A stretch of 64,000 nt of DNA from Streptomyces antioxidans (GCF_000968685.2 NZ_LAKD02000006.1:62001-126000), one strand, 5' to 3'; numbered from the stretch's first letter, positions 19,996 to 28,831 are shown. Numbers and translations are program-made. Notes: generated by a model from the sequence alone, not told the origin.

Positions 19996-20727
19996 ATGCG
20001 CTTCACCTCTGAAACGTCAACCGACGGTGTCCGCGAACAGCTCTTCACCCTCGGTGAGATTCCCGGTGTGCTCTGGACGCCGGAGGGCGCCACCGGCGCC
20101 CGTCCCCTGATCGTGCTGGGACACGGCGGCGGTCAGCACAAGAAGGCCCCGGACATCCTGGCCCGTGCCCACCGCTCCGTGACCGAGTGCGGTTTCGCGG
20201 CGGTGGCGGTCGATGTGCCCGGACACGGCGACCGGCCACCGCACGAGGAGTACAACCGGATCGCCACCGAGAACCAGGCTCGTGTGGCGGCCGGGGCGGA
20301 ACTGGCGCCGCTCATCGCCGGGTTCCAGGCGCTCGTGGCCCGCCAGACCGTTCCGGAATGGCGGGCGGTCCTGGACGCGGTGCGGCAGCTCGCGCACGTC
20401 GGCGCCGGTCCGGTGGGCTACTGGGGGATCTCGCTGGGCTGTGGGCTCGGCGTTCCGTTCGTCGCCGCAGAACCCCGGGTCCGCGCCGCGGTGCTGGGTC
20501 TGGGCGGGGCCCTCGCCGCCGCCGAGGCCGCCGCGCGGATCACCGTCCCGGTGGAGTTCCTGGTGCAGTGGGACGATGAGCGGGTGCCGCGTGAGCAGGG
20601 CCTGGCGCTGTTCGACGCCTTGGCCTCGGCCGAGAAGACACTGCACGCCAATCCCGGAGCACACGGGGAGCTCCCGGCCTTCGAGCTGGAGGGCGCGCTG
20701 AGGTTCTTCGCCCGCCACCTCGCCTGA
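19996..20727 (+). CDS. Alpha/beta hydrolase (dienelactone-hydrolase-like)
   Basis: 243 residues. Strand-turn LIVLGHGGGQHKK (about 38-50), VDVPGHGDRPP (about 74-84), and the elbow region YWGISLGCGLGVPF (about 142-155), where Ser in GISLG is the likely nucleophile. AspAspGlu in VQWDDERVP gives the acid and GAHGELP the His. The immediate upstream sequence lacks a strong ribosome-binding site, unlike the leader ORF 40 nt before it, so expression may depend on the leader. Substrate unknown. Confidence 0.75.
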   Translation: MRFTSETSTDGVREQLFTLGEIPGVLWTPEGATGARPLIVLGHGGGQHKKAPDILARAHRSVTECGFAAVAVDVPGHGDRPPHEEYNRIATENQARVAAGAELAPLIAGFQALVARQTVPEWRAVLDAVRQLAHVGAGPVGYWGISLGCGLGVPFVAAEPRVRAAVLGLGGALAAAEAAARITVPVEFLVQWDDERVPREQGLALFDALASAEKTLHANPGAHGELPAFELEGALRFFARHLA

Positions 20728-20783
20728 GACCTCCGGCGCTTCGCCTGAGACCTCCGGCACCTCGTCTGAGACCACCGGCACCT
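20721..20783. repeat. Three tandem 21-bp repeats overlapping the hydrolase stop codon
   Basis: Copies at 20721-20741, 20742-20762 and 20763-20783 share the unit CGCCTGAGACCTCCGGCACCT with up to three changes. The first copy contains the hydrolase TGA stop, so the array looks like a slippage expansion of the gene's 3' end into the convergent intergenic gap. Confidence 0.7.
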
Positions 20784-20798
20784 CGGGGAGGACCGGCC

Positions 20799-22154
20799 TC
20801 AGATAAGCCGGGCGTACTCGCGGAACTCCCAGTCGGTGACGTACCGCTGGAACCTGGCCAGTTCGTCCCGCTTGAAGGTGAGGAAGGCGTCGACGAAGGG
20901 CTTGCCGAGCGCGTCGATGAGCTGGTCGTCGCCTTCCAGGGCGCCGAGGGCGCGGCCGAGGTCGGTCGGCAGCGGGGTGGCGGCGCCCCTGTCATGGCCT
21001 TCGCCGGTCATCGGCGGCGGGGGCTCCTCGGCGGCGGCGATGCCCAGCTGGACCGCGGCGAGCAGACCGGCGATGGCGAGATAGGGGTTGGCGGTGGCGT
21101 CGCCGAGCCGCACCTCCAGGCGGGCGGCGGCGCCGCGCTCGGGCGGGACGCGCACCAGCGCGTTGCGGTTGTCCAGGCCCCAGTTGACCAGCCAGGGGGC
21201 CGTGGTGTCCGGGCCGAAGCGCTTGTACGAGTTGACGGTGGGGTTGAGCAGCGCGGAGAGCGCCGGGGCGTGGGCGAGCACTCCCGCCAGGGCGTGGCGC
21301 GCCGGGGCGGACAGCCCGTAGGGCTCCCGGGGCGCGTCGAAGACGTTACGGCCGTCCGCGTCCACGAGGGACAGGTGGACGTGGAAGCCCGAGCCGCCCC
21401 CGTCGTTGAGGGGCTTGGCCATGAACGTGGCCAACCTGCCCTCCGCACGGGCGAGTTCCCTGACCGCGGCCTTGAAGCGAAAGGCCCGGTCCGCGGCGTC
21501 CAGCGCCTCGGAGTGGCTGAGGTTGAGCTCGAACTGGCCGCTGTCGTACTCCCGGTTGCCGCCGCTGACGTCGAGCCCGAGCGCGTGCAACGCCCGGAGG
21601 GTGCGCAGAAGGTGCCGGTCCGGGTCGCCCGTGCGGCCGGTCGTGTAGACGTGGCCGGGGGCGGGGGCGTAGCGCCGCCAGCCGACGGGTGCGTCCGGGT
21701 CCGGGTCGAGCAGGACGTATTCCAGCTCCGGGCCCACGACCGCGGTCAGGTCCTCGTCCAGCAGCCGGCCGATGACCTGGCGCAGCAGGTCCCGTGGCGA
21801 TTCGGGCACGGGCAGCCCGGTGGCCGGGTCCCTGACGTCGCCGATGCACCAGGCCACGCCCGGCTCCCACGGCAGGGCGGCGAGCGTGGTCAGATCGGGG
21901 CGGACGAGGACGTCCGGCATACCGGCTTCGAGTCCGCCGGGGATGTACGAGTGATCGCCCAGCGCCGCGGTGTGGTACACGGCCCGGCTGAAGGCGAGCC
22001 CGTGGCCGACCGCGTGGGGCAGCTGGCGCAGCAGGATGTCCCGGCCGCGGTCGGCGCCCATCAGGTCGGGATAGGTGACCCGTACGACGTCGATGCCCTC
22101 GGCCGCGAGCGCCTCGGCCCTGAGGTGGACCCGGTCGGCTGGCTCGGCGCTCAA
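20799..22154 (-). CDS. Glutamine-synthetase-like ligase (gamma-glutamyl-amine synthetase type)
   Basis: 451 residues from TTG 22154, chosen because CAGGGAGCG sits 5-13 nt upstream; an in-frame TTG at 22250 would put the start inside a palindromic operator. The glutamine synthetase fold shows VVGPELEYVLL (metal ligands EXE), FHVHLSL, NPTVNSYKRFGPDT, NRNALVRVP and LEVRLGDATANPYLAIAGLLAA (metal/ATP ligands). It resembles the GlnA3/GlnA4/PuuA branch that gamma-glutamylates polyamines or ethanolamine rather than ammonia. Divergent from a MarR gene and next to amine/aromatic catabolic genes, so an aromatic or other amine is a possible substrate. Confidence 0.8.
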   Translation of the reverse strand: MSAEPADRVHLRAEALAAEGIDVVRVTYPDLMGADRGRDILLRQLPHAVGHGLAFSRAVYHTAALGDHSYIPGGLEAGMPDVLVRPDLTTLAALPWEPGVAWCIGDVRDPATGLPVPESPRDLLRQVIGRLLDEDLTAVVGPELEYVLLDPDPDAPVGWRRYAPAPGHVYTTGRTGDPDRHLLRTLRALHALGLDVSGGNREYDSGQFELNLSHSEALDAADRAFRFKAAVRELARAEGRLATFMAKPLNDGGGSGFHVHLSLVDADGRNVFDAPREPYGLSAPARHALAGVLAHAPALSALLNPTVNSYKRFGPDTTAPWLVNWGLDNRNALVRVPPERGAAARLEVRLGDATANPYLAIAGLLAAVQLGIAAAEEPPPPMTGEGHDRGAATPLPTDLGRALGALEGDDQLIDALGKPFVDAFLTFKRDELARFQRYVTDWEFREYARLI

Positions 22155-22238
22155 TGGTCGCTCCCTGGAAGCGGGCCGGACGGTGTGCTCCGCTCCGACC
22201 CCGTGCCCTGTCGCGGCACCCCGCCGGGGTGTCGGATT

Positions 22239-22252
22239 ATTTGATGCCAAAT
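22239..22252. promoter_or_regulatory. ATTTG-N4-CAAAT palindrome, probable MarR operator 1
   Basis: A perfect dyad ATTTG-atgc-CAAAT in the divergent region between the glutamine-synthetase-like and MarR genes. The same TTTG-N4-CAAA core recurs at 23128-23141 in front of the downstream catabolic operon, arguing for a shared regulator. MarR proteins commonly bind palindromes of this size beside their own gene. Confidence 0.6.
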
Positions 22253-22443
22253 GAGAGGGCCACAGGATATGAGTCGTCCGAGCCGTTCACAAGGCTTGTC
22301 CGCGGCGATGCGGCCCCGGCCACGGCCGCCGCCCCGACCCGGGCGCGGCCATCGCCCGGCACCCCCGGCGCTCGGGGCTACATTTGAGCGCGAACGAATC
22401 ACCCCCGGCGGCCCAGGCCGCCCGAAGCCGAGGAGGAGCCACC

Positions 22444-23019
22444 GTGCCCGGGCGCCGCCGATCCATCGCCGAGACCGAACAGGCCGTCCAGGAACGGCTC
22501 GGCGGCTTCGAGTTGCAGCGGGAACAGATGGCCGCCGTCGCCAATATCCACCGCGCCGCCGCGGCCGTCCGCCAGCACCTGGAGAACTCCGCGCTGCGCC
22601 CGCACGATCTGACCTGGACCGGCTTCGTGGTGCTGTGGGTGCTGTGGATCTGGGGCGAGGCCGAGACCTGGTCGGTCGCGGAAGAGGCGGGCATCTCCAA
22701 GGGGACGCTGACCGGGATCGCGCGCACCCTCGAGGCGCGCCAGCTGGTGGCCCGCGCGCCCCACCCGGAGGACGGGCGGCGCGTACTGCTCTCGCTCACC
22801 CCCGAGGGCGAAGAGCTGATGGAGCGCCTCTTCCCCGCGTTCAACGCCGAAGAGGCGTTCGTCGCCACACCGCTGAGCGCCGAGGAGTGCCTACGGCTGG
22901 CCAACGGGCTCCGCGCCATCGTGGCGCAGCTGGAGGAGCACGGCGAGGAACGCCGACGGCAGCTGCTCGACGGAACGGACCTCGCCCCGCGGCGTTCCGG
23001 CCGCCGCTCCCGCCGGTGA
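22444..23019 (+). CDS. MarR-family transcriptional regulator
   Basis: 191 residues from GTG 22444, 7 nt after AGGAGG; a TTG 20 codons upstream lacks a ribosome-binding site. The winged helix covers about residues 55-115 (LTWTGFVVLWVLWIWGEAETW, SVAEEAGISKGTLTGIARTLEARQLVAR, then the wing HPEDGRRVLLSLTPEG). The family usually represses catabolic or efflux operons and responds to phenolic ligands, which fits the adjacent phenolic-type pathway. Operators are probably the two TTTG-N4-CAAA palindromes flanking this gene. Confidence 0.88.
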   Translation: MPGRRRSIAETEQAVQERLGGFELQREQMAAVANIHRAAAAVRQHLENSALRPHDLTWTGFVVLWVLWIWGEAETWSVAEEAGISKGTLTGIARTLEARQLVARAPHPEDGRRVLLSLTPEGEELMERLFPAFNAEEAFVATPLSAEECLRLANGLRAIVAQLEEHGEERRRQLLDGTDLAPRRSGRRSRR

Positions 23020-23127
23020 CCCCCGCCCCGGACACTTCCCCACAACACCCCCAGGCCACCTCCCCGGAGCACCCCGGGACCCAGCCGCCGAGGCGACCTT
23101 GACCCAGTCCCGTGGCACCCTTAGCTT

Positions 23128-23141
23128 GTTTGGGGTCAAAC
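23128..23141. promoter_or_regulatory. GTTTG-N4-CAAAC palindrome, probable MarR operator 2
   Basis: Perfect dyad GTTTG-gggt-CAAAC located 24 bp before the aldehyde dehydrogenase ATG, with outer TT/AA bases continuing the symmetry. It matches the core and spacing of the site at 22239-22252. Its position overlapping the likely promoter or 5' end suits repression. Confidence 0.6.
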
Positions 23142-23165
23142 GAAGAGGCGGAGGAGACCCGGAAC

Positions 23166-24677
23166 ATGCCCCAACGGCCGGACACAGCTGTGAGCGAGGC
23201 GCGGATCGCCGGTGTCACCGTCGACACCCGGCACTGGATCGGCGGCCGGCGCGTGGCGTCCGCCGACACCTTCCCCGACCTCTCGCCGATCGACGGCGGC
23301 ACCCTCGCCCGGATCGCCCGCGGCGGCCCCGATGAGGCCGGGGCCGCCGTGGCCGCCGCCAAGGCCGCCTTCCCCGGCTGGGCCGCCACTCCCCCGGCCG
23401 AGCGCGCCCGCGTCCTCCACGCCATCGCCGACGGCGTCGAGGAGCGCCTTGAGGAGCTGGCGATCGTGGAGACCACCGACAACGGCGCGCTGCTGCGCTC
23501 GCACCGCCGGGGTGTCATACCGCGCGCCGCCCGCAACTTCCGCTTCTTCGCGGACTGGCTGCTGTCCCTGGGCCACGAGGACTTCACGACCCACACAGAC
23601 GGCCACACCAACCCCGGCCACACCAATCACATCAGCTGGGACCCGGCCGGACCCTGTGTGCTGATCACGCCGTGGAACGCGCCGCTGATGCTCGCCACCT
23701 GGAAGGTCGCCCCGGCCCTGGCCGCCGGGAACTCGGTGGTGCTCAAGCCCGCGGAGTGGTCCCCGCTGACCGCCTCGCTGCTCGCGGACATCGCCGCCGG
23801 GGCGGGGCTGCCGCCGGGTGTCCTCAATGTGGTCCAGGGCCACGGCTCCGAGATCGGCGACGGTCTCACCTCCCACCCGGACGTCCGTCGGATCAGTTTC
23901 ACCGGCTCGGTGCCGACCGCCCGGCGCATCGCCGCCTCCGCCGCGCGGAACCTGACCCCGCTGAGCCTCGAACTCGGCGGCAAATCCCCGCTGTTGGTCT
24001 TCGCGGACGCGGATCTGGAGCTGGCCGCCGAGCTGGCCGTGGAGCAGTTCGACAACGCCGGGCAGGTGTGTCTGGCCGCCACCCGCCTCCTCGTCGAGGA
24101 GTCCGTCGCGGAGGAGTTCACCGACCGCTTCGTCGGGAAGGCCGCCCGGCTGACGCAGGGCGATCCGCGCGAGGAGGCCACCGACATCGGGCCCACCATC
24201 CACCCCCGCCAGATCGAGCGGGTGGACGGTTTCGTACGGCGGGCGATCGCGGCCGGTGCCCGCGTGGTACTCGGCGGCGGCTCCCACACCCGGCGCGGCG
24301 GTCTGTACTACCGGCCCACCCTCCTCACCGATGTCGCCCGGGACTCGGAGATCGTGCAGGAGGAGGTCTTCGGCCCGGTGCTGACCCTGCAGACCTTCGC
24401 GGACGAGGCGGAGGCGGTCCACCTCGCCAACGACACCCGCTACGGGCTGGCCGCCACCGTGGCCACCGGCGACCACCGGCGCGCCGAACGCGTCACCGCC
24501 CGGCTGGTGGCGGGCACGGTCTGGGTCAACTGCTTCTTCGTACGGGATCTGCGGGCGCCGTTCGGCGGCTCCCGGCTCTCCGGGGTCGGCCGCGAGGGCG
24601 GCACCTGGAGCTTTGACTTCTACTGCGATCTGAAGAACCGCGTGACCGCCGGAGAGGGATTCAGCGACCATGGGTGA
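23166..24677 (+). CDS. hpaE: 5-carboxymethyl-2-hydroxymuconate semialdehyde dehydrogenase-like aldehyde dehydrogenase
   Basis: 503 residues from ATG 23166 behind GGCGGAGGAG. Complete ALDH machinery: PWNAPLM (Asn171), VVLKPAEWSP, SFTGSVPTARRI, LELGGKSP (general-base Glu269), GQVCLAATR (nucleophile Cys302) and EEVFGPVLTL. Together with the downstream extradiol dioxygenase, this is the HpaE step of homoprotocatechuate meta-cleavage, oxidising the ring-cleavage semialdehyde with NAD. First gene of a five-gene operon; it overlaps the dioxygenase by 8 nt. The exact aromatic substrate is inferred from context. Confidence 0.8.
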   Translation: MPQRPDTAVSEARIAGVTVDTRHWIGGRRVASADTFPDLSPIDGGTLARIARGGPDEAGAAVAAAKAAFPGWAATPPAERARVLHAIADGVEERLEELAIVETTDNGALLRSHRRGVIPRAARNFRFFADWLLSLGHEDFTTHTDGHTNPGHTNHISWDPAGPCVLITPWNAPLMLATWKVAPALAAGNSVVLKPAEWSPLTASLLADIAAGAGLPPGVLNVVQGHGSEIGDGLTSHPDVRRISFTGSVPTARRIAASAARNLTPLSLELGGKSPLLVFADADLELAAELAVEQFDNAGQVCLAATRLLVEESVAEEFTDRFVGKAARLTQGDPREEATDIGPTIHPRQIERVDGFVRRAIAAGARVVLGGGSHTRRGGLYYRPTLLTDVARDSEIVQEEVFGPVLTLQTFADEAEAVHLANDTRYGLAATVATGDHRRAERVTARLVAGTVWVNCFFVRDLRAPFGGSRLSGVGREGGTWSFDFYCDLKNRVTAGEGFSDHG

Positions 24678-25599
24678 GATCGTCGGGGCGGGTCTGCTCG
24701 CCCATGTGCCCACCATCGTGCTCCCCGCAGAGACCCGGCGCGAGCTCAACGAGGGCAAGGAGATCACCCTGGTCACCGGCCTCCGGCAGCTCCGCGACGA
24801 CGTCTTCGGGCGCGATGGCTACGACACCGTCGTCATCCTGGACTCCCACTGGGCCACCACCGTCGAGTTCGTGGTCACGGCCCACGCGCGGCGCGCGGGG
24901 CTGTTCACCTCCGACGAGCTGCCGCGGGGCATGTGCCGGATGCCGTACGACTTCCCCGGCGACCCCGAACTCGCCCGTGCCGTCGCCCGGTTCGCCGAGC
25001 CACACGGCACCTTCGTCACCCCGATCGACGACCCCTTCCTGCCGATCCACTACGCCACCGTCAACCTCTGGAAATTCCTGGGCGAGGGGCTGCCGGACAA
25101 GCGGTGGATGACGATCGGGGTCTGCCAGACCGGCGACATGGAGGACCACTTCCGGCTGGGCCGTGCGCTCGCCGACGGCATCGCCGCGACGCCCGGCCGC
25201 CGTGTGCTCCTGGTCGCCTCAGGCGCCCTCTCGCACACCTTCTGGCCGCTGCGCGAGATCCGGGACCACGAGGCCAGCGACCCGCGCCATGTCTTCACCC
25301 CGCAGGCGAGGGCGGCCGACGAGGAGCGCGTCCGCTGGCTCAAGGAGGGCCGCCACGACAAGGTCATCGACACCATGGACGCGTTCTGGCAGCACCAGCC
25401 CGAGGCGAGGTTCTTCCACTATCTGATGATGGCCGGTGCCCTCGGCGAGCGGGCGTGCGTGGCCCCGGCCCGCCAGTACGGCGCGTACGAGAACGCCATC
25501 GGCACCGGCCAGGCCCACCTCTGGTTCGACCGCCCGGCCGACGGCTGGACCGGCGCCGGCCCGGCCACGCCCACCACCACCCCGACCAGCCCCGTCTGA
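24670..25599 (+). CDS. hpaD: LigB-type extradiol dioxygenase (3,4-dihydroxyphenylacetate 2,3-dioxygenase-like)
   Basis: 309 residues with the class III extradiol fold: LLAHVPTIV at about 8-16 (metal-ligand His12), ILDSHWATT at about 56-64 (ligand His60), a central acid-base region around PIHYATVNLWK, and LLVASGALSHTFWPL near 178-192, whose His is the expected proton donor. It matches the HpcB/HpaD enzymes that open the ring of homoprotocatechuate (3,4-dihydroxyphenylacetate) with Fe(II) and O2. It overlaps hpaE by 8 nt, so the two products are made together. Confidence 0.82.
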   Translation: MGEIVGAGLLAHVPTIVLPAETRRELNEGKEITLVTGLRQLRDDVFGRDGYDTVVILDSHWATTVEFVVTAHARRAGLFTSDELPRGMCRMPYDFPGDPELARAVARFAEPHGTFVTPIDDPFLPIHYATVNLWKFLGEGLPDKRWMTIGVCQTGDMEDHFRLGRALADGIAATPGRRVLLVASGALSHTFWPLREIRDHEASDPRHVFTPQARAADEERVRWLKEGRHDKVIDTMDAFWQHQPEARFFHYLMMAGALGERACVAPARQYGAYENAIGTGQAHLWFDRPADGWTGAGPATPTTTPTSPV

Positions 25600-25610
25600 G
25601 GAGAGCCGAC

Positions 25611-26459
25611 ATGCCCGAGTACCGCCGCATCCTCCTCGACGGCGCCGTGGTGGAGACCGTCCGCGAGGGGGACGAACTCCTCGCCGGCGACGGCCGCCGC
25701 GTCCCGGTCCGCCAGGCACACCACCTGCCTCCCGCGGTCCCCTCCAAGGTGATCGCCGTCCACCTCAACCACCGCAGCCGGGTCGCCGAGTTCCAGGCCC
25801 GGCTCCCCGCCGCCCCCACCTACTTCCACAAGCCCACCTCGGCCCTCAACTCCCACCGGGGCGCCGTCGTCCGCCCCGAGGGCTGCAAGTGGCTCAACTA
25901 CGAGGGCGAGGTGGCCATCGTCATCGGGAGGACGGCGCGGAACATCGCACCCCACCGGGCGGCGGACCACATCGCCGGTTACACGGTCGCCAACGACTAC
26001 GGGCTGCATGACTTCCGGGACACCGACGCCGGTTCGATGCTCCGCGTGAAGGGGTCCGACACCCTGTGCCCGCTGGGGCCGGGGCTGGTCACCGACTGGG
26101 ACTTCCACGGCAAATACCTGCGCACCTATGTCAACGGCCGCCTGGTGCAGGACGGGTCCACCGACGAGATGGCGTGGGACATGCACTATCTCGTCGCCGA
26201 CATCGCCCGCACCATCACCCTCCACCCCGGTGATGTGCTGCTCTCCGGGACCCCCGCCAACTCCCGCCCCGTACAGCCCGGCGATGTCGTGGAGGTGGAG
26301 GTGGAGGGCCTGGGGCGGCTCACCAATCACATCGTCACCGGACCGGCCCCGGTCCGCGGCGACGTCGGAGCGCAGCCCACCGAGTCGGAGGAAGTCCTGT
26401 CCACCGCCCTCGGCGGGGACTGGGAGTTCCGCGGCATCCGGCCGCCGAAGCGGCCCTGA
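25611..26459 (+). CDS. Fumarylacetoacetate-hydrolase-family isomerase/decarboxylase
   Basis: 282 residues with a single FAH domain: YFHKPTSALNSHRGAVV, EGEVAIVIGRTARNI (the acidic metal-ligand cluster), ANDYGLHDFRD, KGSDTLCPLGP and LLSGTPANSRPVQPGDVVEVE. In the homoprotocatechuate pathway HpaG is a two-domain FAH protein of about 430 residues that isomerises and decarboxylates; this protein is one domain long, so it may perform only one of those steps. GAGGAGAG overlaps the dioxygenase stop, 6 nt before the ATG. Confidence 0.82.
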   Translation: MPEYRRILLDGAVVETVREGDELLAGDGRRVPVRQAHHLPPAVPSKVIAVHLNHRSRVAEFQARLPAAPTYFHKPTSALNSHRGAVVRPEGCKWLNYEGEVAIVIGRTARNIAPHRAADHIAGYTVANDYGLHDFRDTDAGSMLRVKGSDTLCPLGPGLVTDWDFHGKYLRTYVNGRLVQDGSTDEMAWDMHYLVADIARTITLHPGDVLLSGTPANSRPVQPGDVVEVEVEGLGRLTNHIVTGPAPVRGDVGAQPTESEEVLSTALGGDWEFRGIRPPKRP

Positions 26460-26509
26460 CCACACCGGCGACGCCGAACCGAAGCCCGTCCGACCAAGGA
26501 GTGGACCAC

Positions 26510-27871
26510 ATGGATCTCAATGCCTGGCTCGCCACGGCCGTGGCGTCCAACGCCGACTGGGCGAAGGGCTTCGGCCCCTACCGGCCCCATCCTGCGCTGG
26601 CGGTCGACGACACCCGGTTCGCCACCGCGTTCGAGGCCTTCACCGAGCGGCTGAAGGACAACTACCCCTTCTTCCACCCCCGTTACGCGGGCCAGATGCT
26701 CAAGCCACCACATCCGGCGGCGGTCGTGGGCTACCTCACGGCGATGCTGGTCAACCCCAACAACCACGCTCTGGACGGTGGTCCCGCCACCGCCGAGATG
26801 GAGCGGGAGGCCGTCCAGCAGCTCGCCACGATGTTCGGCTACGACACCCACCTCGGCCATCTGACCACCAGCGGCACCATCGCCAACCTCGAGGCGCTCT
26901 TCGTGGCGCGCGAACTGCACCCCGGCCAGGGCGTCGCCTACAGCACCGAGGCCCACTACACCCACGGCCGGATGTGCGGTGTCCTGGGGGTGGAGGGCCA
27001 TCCGGTCCCGGTGGACGACCTCGGCCGGATCGATCTCGACGCGCTGGAGCGGGTCCTGCGGACCGGCCGCGTCGGCACCGTCGTGCTCACCGCGGGCACC
27101 ACCGGGCTCGGCGCCGTCGAGCCGGTCCACGAGGCGCTGGCGCTGCGCGAGCGCTACGGCGTCCGCGTCCACGTGGACGCCGCCTACGGCGGCTTCTTCA
27201 CCCTGCTGGCCGGGGCGCCGGGCCCGGAGGGGCTGCCCGAGGAGCCGTGGCGGGCCATCGCCGAGGCGGATTCCATCGTCGTGGACCCGCACAAGCACGG
27301 CCTCCAGCCGTACGGCTGCGGCGCCGTGCTGTTCCGCGATCCCTCGGTGGGCCGGTTCTATCTGCATGACTCGCCGTACACCTACTTCACCTCCGGGGAG
27401 CTGCACCTCGGCGAGATCAGCCTGGAGTGTTCCCGCGCGGGCGCGGCGGCCGCCGCCCTGTGGCTCACGTTCCAGCTGATACCGCCCACCCGGGAGGGGC
27501 TGGGGCAGTCGCTCGCCGCGGGCCGGCGGGCGGCGCTGCGCTGGGCCGAACTGATCGAGGGCTCCGCCCGGCTGGAGCTGTACCAGGCCCCGGAGCTGGA
27601 CATCGTCAGCTACTTCCCGGTGACCGAGGCCGCCACGCTGTCGCAGATCGACGCGGCAAGCAATCGCGTCCTCCAAGAGGGGATGGCGGACGGCGACCCC
27701 GTCTTCGTGAGCACGCTCCGGGTCGGCGCCGATCGTCTGACGGCCCTCCATCCGAAGCTCGTCCGGGACGCCGACGGGGCCCGCGTCCTGCGGAGCGTGC
27801 TGATGAAGCCGGAGTCCGAGGACTATGTCGACCAGCTCCATGAGCGGCTGGAACGGCTCGCGGGTGCGTGA
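26510..27871 (+). CDS. PLP-dependent group II amino-acid decarboxylase
   Basis: 453 residues from ATG 26510 with AAGGAG 8 nt upstream. PLP-enzyme features: LTTSGTIANLEAL, ACC-type HVDAAYGGFF (Asp/Ala of the cofactor pocket) and DPHKHGLQPYGCG with the Schiff-base lysine. It belongs to the glutamate/aromatic-L-amino-acid decarboxylase superfamily. Its place within an aromatic ring-cleavage operon suggests a tyrosine- or DOPA-like substrate producing an aromatic amine, but that is inference. It overlaps the reading direction of the next gene with only a few bases between. Confidence 0.8.
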   Translation: MDLNAWLATAVASNADWAKGFGPYRPHPALAVDDTRFATAFEAFTERLKDNYPFFHPRYAGQMLKPPHPAAVVGYLTAMLVNPNNHALDGGPATAEMEREAVQQLATMFGYDTHLGHLTTSGTIANLEALFVARELHPGQGVAYSTEAHYTHGRMCGVLGVEGHPVPVDDLGRIDLDALERVLRTGRVGTVVLTAGTTGLGAVEPVHEALALRERYGVRVHVDAAYGGFFTLLAGAPGPEGLPEEPWRAIAEADSIVVDPHKHGLQPYGCGAVLFRDPSVGRFYLHDSPYTYFTSGELHLGEISLECSRAGAAAAALWLTFQLIPPTREGLGQSLAAGRRAALRWAELIEGSARLELYQAPELDIVSYFPVTEAATLSQIDAASNRVLQEGMADGDPVFVSTLRVGADRLTALHPKLVRDADGARVLRSVLMKPESEDYVDQLHERLERLAGA

Positions 27872-27875
27872 CGGC

Positions 27876-28682
27876 ATGACCGGCCTGCGAGGTTACTTCC
27901 CGCCCAGGACCGCCACCGGCGCCGCGTCCCTCATCCCCTCCCCGCCGTGGCACTACTCCGGCGATCTGCTCACCGTCGAGTACCGCACCGACCCCGCACG
28001 GGTGCGGGAACTCCTGCCGGAGCCGCTGGAACCGGCCGCGGAGGATCCGGGGGCGGTCGCGCTGATCTGGGCCGACTGGCAGTCCTGCGCGGCCGGTGGC
28101 CGGGAGCTGCTGGATCCGGTGCTCTCCCAGTACAAGGAGGCCTTCGCGGTCGTCCGCTGCGCCTACCGGGGCCGGACGTACTCCCGCTGTGTCTACATCT
28201 GGGTCGACAAGGACTTCGCGATCGCCCGCGGCCTCCAGCAGGGCTATCCGAAGAAGTTCGGCTCCATCCACCAGACCCGCCCCCACCCGTACGGGCCCGC
28301 CCCGCGCATCGGGCCGGGGGCCCGGTTCGGCGCGACCCTCGCCGCCGCCGACCGGCGCCTCGCCCAGGCCGTGGTGACCCTGCGCGAACCCTCCGGGACC
28401 GGAGGCTTCGTCAACGGCCACCCGATGGCCCACCACCGTCGGCTGCCGTCGATCGAGAACGGCAAGGGCCCCGCCCTCGACGAGCTGATCGAGTCCGGCG
28501 CCGCCTCCTTCGAGGGCGGTCAGCCGTGGGTGGGCGACGCCGAGCTCGAGCTGTTCGACGCGCCCACCGAGGAGCTGGCCCGGCTGGAGGTCCGCGAGCC
28601 GATCGCCGCGTACTACCGCCAGGTCGGCGTGGTCTGGGACGGCGGCAGGCTGCTGGAGTCCGGCACCTCGGGGGGACAGTAG
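27876..28682 (+). CDS. Acetoacetate-decarboxylase-family protein
   Basis: 268 residues. Family hallmarks are the N-terminal PPWHYSGDLLTVEYRTDP segment and GYPKKFGSIHQTRP, where the paired lysines correspond to the Schiff-base lysine environment of acetoacetate decarboxylase. The gene starts 2 nt after the decarboxylase stop and lacks its own strong ribosome-binding site, so translation is probably coupled. In this operon it might carry out the decarboxylation that the short FAH protein cannot; members of the family also do cyclase and aldolase chemistry. Confidence 0.8.
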   Translation: MTGLRGYFPPRTATGAASLIPSPPWHYSGDLLTVEYRTDPARVRELLPEPLEPAAEDPGAVALIWADWQSCAAGGRELLDPVLSQYKEAFAVVRCAYRGRTYSRCVYIWVDKDFAIARGLQQGYPKKFGSIHQTRPHPYGPAPRIGPGARFGATLAAADRRLAQAVVTLREPSGTGGFVNGHPMAHHRRLPSIENGKGPALDELIESGAASFEGGQPWVGDAELELFDAPTEELARLEVREPIAAYYRQVGVVWDGGRLLESGTSGGQ

Positions 28683-28831
28683 CCGCACCCGGATGTCCGT
28701 CACCCGTGGGGGAACCGCCCGGGCCCGCGCCCCCGTCTGCGACGATCTCCGCGTGGACTACCCGAACGACCAGGCCCCCGGCGCCCCCGTCCGCTCCGGT
28801 ATTCCGGAGCACGGCCGGGTGCCCAACCGAC

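Noticed and set aside
22155..22250. TTG start at 22250 for the glutamine-synthetase-like gene
   Set aside because: It falls inside the ATTTG-N4-CAAAT operator and has no Shine-Dalgarno, unlike TTG 22154.
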